Below are positions 6,342-11,652 of a DNA stretch of 11,724 bases, in pieces (positions within the stretch are counted from its first letter, which is position 1; each line of letters opens with the position of its first letter). The DNA comes from PALSA-1336 sp964592725. Its GTDB lineage: Bacteria; Patescibacteriota; Doudnabacteria; UBA920. The stretch spans positions 1 to 11,724 of the forward strand of contig CAZQFQ010000041.1 in assembly GCA_964592725.1 (NCBI GenBank). The letters run 5' to 3'. Both the position numbers and the translations under genes were made by a program. The notes under the pieces are model-generated. The model saw only the letters and a program-made list of their open reading frames with translations. It ran no database searches and was not told where the DNA came from.

Positions 6342-6570
6342 TAAATGGTAAACCAATCTCTTTTTTATTAAAGCCAAGAAAGTTTATAACTTGTTCCGAG
6401 ACGGCTTCTCATCATTTTTCAGCATCGGGGGATGTTGAAAAATGAGCCACTTAAATCGTTAAGCAAAAAAACAACTTACTTAAATTTTTAACTTGGGTTG
6501 CAAATTTTTACCCCTTAACTTGGGGTATTTTTGTCGTGGGGGAATGGGAAGGTAAAAATCCAGGATTTTT
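6342..6570. other. Non-coding spacer with two hairpins
   Basis: No credible ORF. CATTTTTCAGCATC (6413-6426) pairs with GATGTTGAAAAATG (6431-6444) over 14 positions around a GGGG loop, but no T tract follows. TACCCC (6509-6514) pairs with GGGGTA (6522-6527) and is followed by TTTTTG, a weak terminator candidate for the metallopeptidase gene. Confidence 0.5.
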
Positions 6571-6600
6571 TTGGACTCTGTCGGGTTTTTTTGATATTAT
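6571..6600 (+). promoter_or_regulatory. Promoter of the 164-aa hypothetical gene
   Basis: TTGGAC (6571-6576), an 18-nt spacer rich in T, then TATTAT (6595-6600). The predicted 5' leader is about 60 nt and ends in the strong Shine-Dalgarno AAAGGAGGGG (6646-6654), 11 nt before ATG 6666. Confidence 0.6.
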
Positions 6601-6665
6601 AAAAACTCTTTTAGAAAGGGCATCGCTTTAAAATATCAAAAACACAAAGGAGGGGACAGAGAGTT

Positions 6666-7160
6666 ATGCCTGTCAAGGCACCGCTGATTGAATTACGGCA
6701 CAAGCCCGCGCCCCAGCCAACGCTAGCTTTTCCCGAAAAGGGGGAGCGGGACATTGTTTACATTTCCAGTCATACCGCTTTGGAGTTGGATTTCATCGAA
6801 GGTTTGCTGGAAATCGTTTTTGGCCGCGCCGTTTCGAGGTACCCGCTAAGCGTCCGGGAGCTTACGGAAAATCTTCCCGATTCCAACCCCTGCTGCGTCA
6901 TCGTCTCACAACCGGTTCTCCACAGACATGGCCATTTGGAGGGAATTTGGAAAACCGTCCGAAAGATTTTTCCCGCCACCGCGGTTATTTGGCTCGTGCC
7001 CGACCATAGCGGACCGCCGAGCTTTTTACGCGCCGGCGACAGTGCGGTGAACATCTTGTGCTCACAGTCGAGCTCGCAGGGAACAATACTGCGGAAGTTC
7101 ATCAAGACAATCGCCGAAGTGACCGGCATCCTGCCATCCGCCGACTTGAACTTGAAGTAG
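6666..7160 (+). CDS. Hypothetical protein, possibly a degenerate receiver-like fold
   Basis: Not recognised with confidence. 164 residues, soluble, with a disordered Pro-rich start (about 1-28). From residue 29 the pattern IVYISSHTALELDFIEGLLEIVF, then CCVIVSQPV, IWKTVRKIFPATAVIWLVP and a final helix resembles the alternating strands and helices of a response-regulator receiver domain. The acidic residues expected after strand 1 and at the phosphorylated Asp (here VIVSQ) are missing, so if related it cannot be phosphorylated in the usual way. There are three cysteines (CC in SNPCCVIV, and ILCSQ). Expression signals are the best in the window: a sigma70-like promoter, Shine-Dalgarno AAAGGAGG and a GC-rich terminator. 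It is monocistronic. An antisense ORF covers the same bases but lacks these signals. Confidence 0.65.
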   Translation: MPVKAPLIELRHKPAPQPTLAFPEKGERDIVYISSHTALELDFIEGLLEIVFGRAVSRYPLSVRELTENLPDSNPCCVIVSQPVLHRHGHLEGIWKTVRKIFPATAVIWLVPDHSGPPSFLRAGDSAVNILCSQSSSQGTILRKFIKTIAEVTGILPSADLNLK

Positions 7161-7207
7161 TCGGATGTCACGGCGGCTGTTATTCCGGGCAACATCAGCT
7201 CAACAAC

Positions 7208-7253
7208 GCGCCGTGCCCCGCCTAAACCGGCGGGCCGCGGCGCTTCTTATTTT
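7208..7253 (+). terminator. GC-rich Rho-independent terminator
   Basis: GCGCCGTGCCCCGCC (7208-7222) pairs with GGCGGGCCGCGGCGC (7229-7243) with one G-U and one mismatch, loop TAAACC, followed by TTCTTATTTT. It lies 47 nt after the stop of the hypothetical gene. Confidence 0.8.
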
Positions 7254-7298
7254 GGGCGGGTGGTTTTTAGGAGTTTAATAATCGGACTTTTTTGTAAT

Positions 7299-7326
7299 GA
7301 AAAAGCCCCTGCTCTAGCAGAGGCTT
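7299..7326 (-). terminator. Rho-independent terminator of the small minus-strand gene
   Basis: Read on the minus strand, AAGCCTCTGC (7326-7317) pairs with GCAGGGGCTT (7312-7303) around loop TAGA with one G-U, and the run of T continues to 7300. It starts 11 nt after the small ORF's stop codon, which supports that ORF being a real gene. Confidence 0.8.
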
Positions 7327-7336
7327 AATGTCACTC

Positions 7337-7516
7337 TTATTTAACTTCGGGGATTACCGGTGTTTGGTCGGCAGGTTTGGTTTCAACAGTCGGGGCCGGA
7401 GCCGGCGCCGGGGTGGCCGAAACAGGCTTTGTATCTTCGTCCATAAACTTCCTTTCTCTGCCGTCAAGCAGGATTAAAAAATTTTTTGGGTCTCTCGGAC
7501 CTCTCAAGCTAAGCAT
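7337..7516 (-). CDS. Small Pro/Ala-rich protein, 59 aa (35 aa from an internal start)
   Basis: From ATG 7516 the product is 59 residues: a basic/hydrophobic start (MLSLRGPRDPKNFLILLDG, then RERKF) and an acidic, disordered Pro/Ala/Thr tail (SATPAPAPAPTVETKPADQ). An internal ATG at 7444 gives a 35-residue form (MDEDTKPVSATPAPAP) and has the better ribosome site: AGAAAGGAAG lies 4-13 nt upstream on the minus strand. The AGAAAGGAAG bases themselves code for RERK in the longer form, so either start, or both, could be used. A terminator follows 11 nt after the stop. TGCTATATA on the minus strand (7546-7538) could be an extended -10 for the long form. There is no signal peptide and no known domain. 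The ORF is short, but start, ribosome site and terminator agree. Confidence 0.6.
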   Translation of the reverse strand: MLSLRGPRDPKNFLILLDGRERKFMDEDTKPVSATPAPAPAPTVETKPADQTPVIPEVK

Positions 7517-7881
7517 AGGCTCTATTTAAGGCGGTGTATATAGCAAGAAGCGGGCGTTACGGCATTAACGGCGCCTTTAAGCCTTAAGAAGCGTTTAGTT
7601 GCGCAATTAAGCAGTTAAATAGTTGTTTAATTATTAAGTTATCATCAAAAAGACGCAATAAGCTCCTAACAAGTGCATAACTGATTTGACGGCTATATAC
7701 ACCCCATGTAATAGGGAGTAAGCTTAAAGTAGTAGGGGGTATTAACAGTTAAATAATTATTTAATTGATTATAGGACTTAGGCGATTTATTTTTTAAGTA
7801 ATGTTTTTAAATAAACAGCCTAAGCCCCATGATTGGTTAGTATCGGTTATTTGTGACCTAGTTTTAGTATCAATTGTACCC
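7517..7881. promoter_or_regulatory. AT-rich regulatory spacer with several inverted repeats
   Basis: No gene seen. GGTGTATATAGC (7533-7544) and its exact reverse complement (7692-7703) face each other 147 bp apart. CAGTTAAATAGTTGTTTAATT (7612-7632) nearly repeats at 7746-7766, where its core is the perfect palindrome TTAAATAATTATTTAA (7749-7764). A hairpin spans 7777-7824 (CTTAGGC and TTTATTT against AAATAAA and GCCTAAG). TTAGTATC occurs twice (7836-7843, 7864-7871). This fits a control region between the divergent small gene and arsR-like gene. Confidence 0.6.
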
Positions 7882-7924
7882 TTGCTGTCATCTTAAACGA
7901 ACATATAATATCGTTTTTAAGATG
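7882..7924 (+). promoter_or_regulatory. Promoter with overlapping inverted-repeat operator upstream of the ArsR-type gene
   Basis: TTGCTG (7882-7887), 16 nt, then a perfect TATAAT (7904-7909). The -10 lies in the 10-nt centre of an inverted repeat: CATCTTAAACGA (7889-7900) and TCGTTTTTAAGATG (7911-7924), arms identical apart from two extra T. A dimeric repressor bound here would block RNA polymerase; ArsR proteins typically repress their own promoters through such sites. Transcription would start near 7916. Confidence 0.7.
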
Positions 7925-7931
7925 AGCCGAG

Positions 7932-7960
7932 GCCGGATGGCGGTGGAATTCCGCTCCGGC
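7932..7960 (+). other. Hairpin in the leader of the ArsR-type gene
   Basis: GCCGGA (7932-7937) pairs with TCCGGC (7955-7960), and GCGG (7940-7943) with CCGC (7951-7954); there is a 2-nt bulge and a 7-nt loop, and TTGTTT follows. It could be a weak attenuator or stabilise the 5' end. It lies in the roughly 115-nt leader. Confidence 0.5.
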
Positions 7961-8031
7961 TTGTTTAAGTTCCCCATTATAGTGCGAGCAATAATTATTT
8001 TTTTAAGAACATTAAATTTGAAAGGAAAAAA

Positions 8032-8337
8032 ATGTTAACCGACAAACAGGTGGCCAAAATTCGGAAAGGGTTTAACGGTACCGACCAAAGGGAAATTTTT
8101 AAGATACTCGGCGACACCAACCGTTACCGCATTTTTGAAATGCTTGGCAGGCAATCGCAGATTTCTGTCGGCGACATGGCCAAAATTTTAAGAATATCCA
8201 TACCTTTAGCCTCGCAACATCTTAAAATTTTAGAACAGGCCGAGATGCTTGAAAAAGAAAAACAGGGCCAAAAAGTTTATTACAAACTTAGGACCGATAA
8301 CAGAATCGCCCAATCCATTACCGAAGGAGTACTTTAA
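8032..8337 (+). CDS. ArsR-family winged-helix transcriptional regulator
   Basis: 101-residue ArsR/SmtB-type DNA-binding protein. FKILGDTNRYRIFEML (23-38) is the characteristic start of the winged helix, the helix-turn-helix is at about 45-72 (SVGDMAKILRISIPLASQHLKIL), and the beta wing reads EKEKQGQKVYYKL (74-86). There are no cysteines and one histidine (His63, in the recognition helix), so the classic ELCVCDL metal site and other thiol sites are absent; the signal is unknown. AAAGGA (8021-8026) is a good Shine-Dalgarno 5 nt before ATG. The promoter at 7882-7909, with its inverted repeat, suggests autorepression. No terminator lies in the 68 nt before the DUF3494 gene, so it probably heads that operon. 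Confidence 0.9.
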   Translation: MLTDKQVAKIRKGFNGTDQREIFKILGDTNRYRIFEMLGRQSQISVGDMAKILRISIPLASQHLKILEQAEMLEKEKQGQKVYYKLRTDNRIAQSITEGVL

Positions 8338-8405
8338 TCGGAAATGCCGGGCCTCAAGCGAAATCACCCAACCCATTATTTGTAACATTAAAAATTTATA
8401 GCATT

Positions 8406-9998
8406 ATGAAAATATTTAATAAAAATTCGATAGTAACCGCATTGGCTGTTGCCTTTGTGTTCGGTCTCGCCGGACCGATGTTAGCGCTGGCGGCGGGTCC
8501 GGCAGCGGTAAATCTTGGCACAGCGGGTAATTTTGTGCTTTTGTCAAAAACCGGCATAACGGACACAGGGAGCCATACATCCTCCATAATCGGAAATATC
8601 GGTTCCAGTCCAATTACCGCCGCCGCGATGAATGATGTATTTTGTTCAGAAATGGCCGGAACTATGTACGGTGTTGACGCGGCATATACAGGCAGCGGGG
8701 TTACAACGTGTTTTGCCGGAAATCCGCCGCTCTCTAATAAAACTTTGGCGGACAACGCGGTGCTTGATATGCAAACCGCATACGCTGATGCCGCGGGAAG
8801 GGCAAACCCGACCGCGACTGAATTAGGCGCCGGAAACATCGGCGGAATGACCCTTGCACCCGGACTCTACAAATGGAGCACTGACGTTACCATACCGACA
8901 AATGTTACTCTCTCCGGCGGTTCAAACGACGTTTGGATATTCCAAATAGCCGGGAATCTTAATATCGCCTCCTCAGGAAGCGTCCCCGCCGGGGTCAAGG
9001 TTGTACTTTCCGGCGGCGCTCAAGCTTCAAATGTCTTCTGGCAGGTCGGCGGCGTTACCGGGGCAACTCTCGGAACGTACTCTACATTTAATGGGAATAT
9101 CTTGAGCGCAAAGCAGATTATTATACAAACCGGAGCAGTGTTAAATGGCCGAGCCCTGGCTCAAACCCAAATTACACTTGATGCCGATACCGTTACCGGC
9201 GGATCCGGCAACCCGTCTTCTAATAACCCCACTTCCAATAACCCCACTTCTAACTCATCTTCCGTGTCCCCCCCGGCCAGCGCTGCTTTTGCTCTTCCGC
9301 AAGCTTCGCCGACCATCGGAGGCGTCTATAATTTATCCGGGGCCTGCGGCACTTTTAGCGGAGCTGGCAGTGTCCAGCTAACCTTAAATCAAAATGGAAA
9401 CAGCTACGTTCTGGATAATGTTAATTTAAGTCCAACCGGAACGTTTTCCGACAACGCGGTTATTCCAAATACTATTAACACCGGTCCGGCAACCTTAATC
9501 GCGGCCTGTTCCAACGGAACCACTTTCTCTTCCGCTATTATTCTTGGCGAGGCCGCGGTAAATTCATTTGCGTTTAGTTCCAGCCCGTTTCCGGGAGTAA
9601 GTACCACTGTCTCCGGTACTTGTACAAATGTCAGCGGCAATCAAAACGGCACAACCGCTTTTGCCGTTTTGCGCAACGGCGGTATAACTAATTTGTCCGC
9701 GAACAACGCCATGACTAACGGCAGCGGATATTTTAGCTCATCGGTATATTTTCCAAGTTCTCTGGGGAGCGATCCGGCCACTTTTGTGGTAACCTGCCCT
9801 AACGGCTCCACGTTCTCTAATGTGATAATGTTGGGAGCCGCCAATCCCACTGCTCCGGTAGGCGGCGTTGCCGCGGGCACGCCTCCTCAAAACGGCCCTG
9901 ATTATTTTGTCCTGGCGGGGATTTTGCTGGTGGTTGTCGGCTTGCTTGGTTTATTAGCCGTAAACCGCAAAAATATTTATGCCTATGTTCGAAAATAA
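8406..9998 (+). CDS. DUF3494 (ice-binding-like) adhesin with C-terminal sorting-type anchor
   Basis: A Sec signal peptide covers residues 1-29 (cleavage near LALAA). A DUF3494 ice-binding-like beta-solenoid domain covers about 33-264: VNLGTAGNFVLLSKTGIT, APGLYKWSTDVTIPTNVTL, DVWIFQIAGNL, NVFWQVGG, TFNGNILSAKQI, GAVLNGRALAQTQITLDADTV. A Ser/Asn/Pro linker (265-296) is encoded by a 15-bp tandem repeat. Two Ig-like repeats follow (about 303-382 and 387-478), each with a Cys pair (C314/C368, C406/C464) and the shared pattern SGxC...CxNGxTFSxxIxLG. The C-terminus has PPQNG (493-497), a helix (501-519) and a basic tail RKNIYAYVRK, as in sortase substrates but without LPxTG. The sortase gene overlaps its end by 20 nt. 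DUF3494 proteins include ice binders, but many are adhesion modules; ice binding is not implied here. Confidence 0.9.
   Translation: MKIFNKNSIVTALAVAFVFGLAGPMLALAAGPAAVNLGTAGNFVLLSKTGITDTGSHTSSIIGNIGSSPITAAAMNDVFCSEMAGTMYGVDAAYTGSGVTTCFAGNPPLSNKTLADNAVLDMQTAYADAAGRANPTATELGAGNIGGMTLAPGLYKWSTDVTIPTNVTLSGGSNDVWIFQIAGNLNIASSGSVPAGVKVVLSGGAQASNVFWQVGGVTGATLGTYSTFNGNILSAKQIIIQTGAVLNGRALAQTQITLDADTVTGGSGNPSSNNPTSNNPTSNSSSVSPPASAAFALPQASPTIGGVYNLSGACGTFSGAGSVQLTLNQNGNSYVLDNVNLSPTGTFSDNAVIPNTINTGPATLIAACSNGTTFSSAIILGEAAVNSFAFSSSPFPGVSTTVSGTCTNVSGNQNGTTAFAVLRNGGITNLSANNAMTNGSGYFSSSVYFPSSLGSDPATFVVTCPNGSTFSNVIMLGAANPTAPVGGVAAGTPPQNGPDYFVLAGILLVVVGLLGLLAVNRKNIYAYVRK
9218..9250 (+). repeat. 15-bp tandem repeat in the adhesin linker
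   Basis: TTCTAATAACCCCAC (9218-9232), TTCCAATAACCCCAC (9233-9247) and a third start TTC (9248). The unit keeps frame and encodes the SNNPT repeats of the linker, so copy number could change without a frameshift. Confidence 0.8.
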
Positions 9999-10683
9999 TT
10001 TTTCCGGAAATCAAACCGGTTCGCGCGAAGGAAGCAATTTAAACCGGCCGGCTCCGGAGGCATCCTCAGCGCTTGCCGGCGGCGGCATATCCTTTACGGC
10101 GGTATTAATTTTTACCGTAACGCTGGCGGCGGGCCTGTCTTTGGCCGCCGCCGGAAGCACCAGGCTGTTAAACAGTAATTTGCCGGCCGCAAATAATGTT
10201 GTCTTGCCCGCGCCGGTTACGGTCATTACGGCTTCTTCCGACATTCCCAATCCAAGTACGTTGGCCATACCCAGTCTAAATCTTGCCGCCCCTTTTGAGC
10301 CTTTGGGTTTAAACCCAAATCATACCATCGAAGTGCCAAAAAATAATATGGGGGTGGGTTGGTTTATTTACGGCGCCAAGCCCGGGGAGGTAGGAGCGGC
10401 GGTTATCGTCGGCCATTTGGATTCCGTTTCCGGGCCGGCAATTTTTGCGAATCTTAATAAAATTAAACCCGGCGATGACGTTGCCATTACCCGCGAGGAC
10501 GGTTCGGTGGTAACATACCGCGTTGATTCTATAGCCAAATTTTCTCAGGATAATTTTCCGACTCAGGAAATTTACGGCCCCGTGTCTTATGCCGCCATAA
10601 GATTAATTACCTGCAGCGGTGTTTGGGATAAAAAAGAGGGGCACTATAGCGACAATTTGGTGGTTTTTGGCACTGAAATATAA
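9979..10683 (+). CDS. Sortase family transpeptidase (class E/F-like)
   Basis: Sortases cleave a sorting signal on secreted proteins and attach them to a cell-surface nucleophile. This is a single-pass membrane enzyme of 234 residues: a cytoplasmic N-terminus (1-36), a membrane helix at about 37-58, a linker, and the catalytic domain from about 94 (LAIPSLNLAAPFEPLGLN). Catalytic His146 (VIVGHLDS) and Cys212 (IRLITCSG) are clear, as are the YGAKPGEVGAAV and YSDNLVVFG strands. The usual active-site Arg about nine residues after the Cys is absent: the sequence after Cys212 (SGVWDKKEGHYSDN) holds Lys and His but no Arg. ATG 9979 lies inside the adhesin gene (ATG 9985 is possible too), with no Shine-Dalgarno, which points to translational coupling. 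The adhesin is its most likely substrate. Confidence 0.9.
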   Translation: MPMFENNFSGNQTGSREGSNLNRPAPEASSALAGGGISFTAVLIFTVTLAAGLSLAAAGSTRLLNSNLPAANNVVLPAPVTVITASSDIPNPSTLAIPSLNLAAPFEPLGLNPNHTIEVPKNNMGVGWFIYGAKPGEVGAAVIVGHLDSVSGPAIFANLNKIKPGDDVAITREDGSVVTYRVDSIAKFSQDNFPTQEIYGPVSYAAIRLITCSGVWDKKEGHYSDNLVVFGTEI

Positions 10684-10708
10684 AATTTAATTAAACGATA
10701 TAAATAAT

Positions 10709-11065
10709 ATGGACTCATATAATTCACCAACTACAAAGCCGCTTTATCGCGGCACGCAGATTGTCTGGTACATTCTTGGGCTTTTAGAAGCCCTGCTGGC
10801 CTTTCGGTTTGCGTTAAAACTGCTCGGCGCCAATCCCGCCGCTGGATTTACCGCCTTTATTTACGGGTTTAGCCAGCCTTTTGCCGCGCCGTTTTTGAGC
10901 GTATTCAAAATTACCTGGGTTTCGGGAAGCATTTTTGAATGGACAACGTTACTTGCCATGGTAGTCTACTGGCTGATTGCTTTGGCTATCATCAAGCTGT
11001 TTTTAATCAGCAAAACGGTTTCCACTCCGGAAGCCGCGGTCAAGCTGGATAAGGAAAATAAATAA
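10709..11065 (+). CDS. YggT family membrane protein
   Basis: 118 residues with two clear membrane helices (about 16-40 and 76-101) and an amphipathic re-entrant-like middle. QPFAAPFLSVFKITW (56-70) matches the QPf..PF..if motif of YggT proteins, which are linked to cell-division/envelope and osmotic functions in other bacteria; the exact role is unknown. It starts 25 nt after the sortase stop with no terminator between, and 19 nt before the next gene, so it belongs to the surface operon. The spacer (ATATAAATAAT) has no Shine-Dalgarno. Confidence 0.8.
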   Translation: MDSYNSPTTKPLYRGTQIVWYILGLLEALLAFRFALKLLGANPAAGFTAFIYGFSQPFAAPFLSVFKITWVSGSIFEWTTLLAMVVYWLIALAIIKLFLISKTVSTPEAAVKLDKENK

Positions 11066-11084
11066 TTCAACCGAAAGGGCAATT

Positions 11085-11462
11085 ATGGACAAAAAAATTA
11101 CATCAGCTCAAAAAGTCGCCGGGGGCGTTTTGGGCTTGGCGGCAGGAGCCTCCGCGGTAACGGCAGGATTTTATTTTTTTGGCAAAGACGGCAAAGGCCA
11201 TCGGAAACAGGCTTTGGCCTGGAGTAAAAAAGCCAAAATGGAAATATTGGAAAAAATTAAAGACATGAAAATCGTCACAAAAAGTACTTATCAAAATGCT
11301 TTGGATGATGTTTTGGAGAAATATAAGGATCTTAAGAGTATTGATCCAAAGGATTTAAAAGCTTTTGGCCAAGAATTAATGTCCCATTGGGAAAAAATTT
11401 CTAAAGACGCGGTAAAATTAACCGGCAAAGCTGCCGTAAAAAAATCCGAGGCAAAAATATGA
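11085..11462 (+). CDS. YtxH-like membrane-anchored helical protein
   Basis: 125 residues. A Gly/Ala-rich N-terminal membrane helix (about 11-33, VAGGVLGLAAGASAVTAGFYFFG) is followed directly by GKDGKGHRKQALAWSKKAKMEI, the layout of YtxH-type proteins and their Patescibacteria relatives, then a Lys/Asp/Glu-rich helical region likely to form a coiled coil or helical hairpin. Net basic end (GKAAVKKSEAKI). GAAAGG (11073-11078) serves as Shine-Dalgarno. The stop codon overlaps the start of the next small ORF (ATGA). Function unknown; general stress or envelope association is only a family-level guess. Confidence 0.7.
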   Translation: MDKKITSAQKVAGGVLGLAAGASAVTAGFYFFGKDGKGHRKQALAWSKKAKMEILEKIKDMKIVTKSTYQNALDDVLEKYKDLKSIDPKDLKAFGQELMSHWEKISKDAVKLTGKAAVKKSEAKI

Positions 11463-11551
11463 TACTGGAACTTATCCTTCTTTTTGCCTTTATTGCGATA
11501 TTTTTGGCTTTAATTTTATGGACGCTGGGTTTGGCTTTTGGTTGGGTTTAA
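11459..11551 (+). CDS. 30-aa single-span membrane peptide
   Basis: Starts in the ATGA overlap with the previous gene (ATG 11459-11461, TGA 11460-11462), a common sign of translational coupling. The product MILELILLFAFIAIFLALIL, then WTLGLAFGWV, is almost wholly hydrophobic with one acidic residue near the start: one membrane helix and nothing else. There is no known family. It ends 27 nt before the hairpin cluster. The overlap and the clean membrane composition are the only support. Confidence 0.5.
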   Translation: MILELILLFAFIAIFLALILWTLGLAFGWV

Positions 11552-11577
11552 TTTAAACAATTTATTTATTAAATCAA

Positions 11578-11643
11578 ATCCCATAAAGCGGGATCTCAGA
11601 CAAAGCCTAACCAGGCTTTGTCTGGCGGAATACACTCCGCCGG
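11578..11643 (+). promoter_or_regulatory. Three consecutive hairpins before the last gene
   Basis: Hairpin 1: ATCCC (11578-11582) with GGGAT (11590-11594). Hairpin 2: CAGACAAAGCCT (11597-11608) with AGGCTTTGTCTG (11613-11624), a perfect 12-bp stem with loop AACC. Hairpin 3: GGCGGA (11624-11629) with TCCGCC (11636-11641), extendable by T-G and C-G to 11643 and then competing with hairpin 2 for CTG (11622-11624). The Shine-Dalgarno AAAGGA starts at 11645. No T tract follows, so this is a leader or processing structure rather than a classic terminator. Confidence 0.65.
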
Positions 11644-11652
11644 AAAGGATAT

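Noticed and set aside
6413..6444. Hairpin as terminator of the metallopeptidase gene
   Set aside because: A strong 14-bp stem but no T tract on either side, so it is described only as a hairpin.
6770..7195. 141-codon minus-strand ORF antisense to the hypothetical gene
   Set aside because: It lacks a ribosome site and promoter, while the plus-strand frame has a promoter, AAAGGAGG and a terminator.
7611..7770. CRISPR-like repeat pair
   Set aside because: Only two copies, palindromic AT-rich units, no regular spacers and no cas gene.
8396..8839. 147-codon minus-strand ORF opposite the DUF3494 domain
   Set aside because: The plus strand encodes a recognisable signal peptide and DUF3494 domain; the antisense frame has no motif or expression signal.
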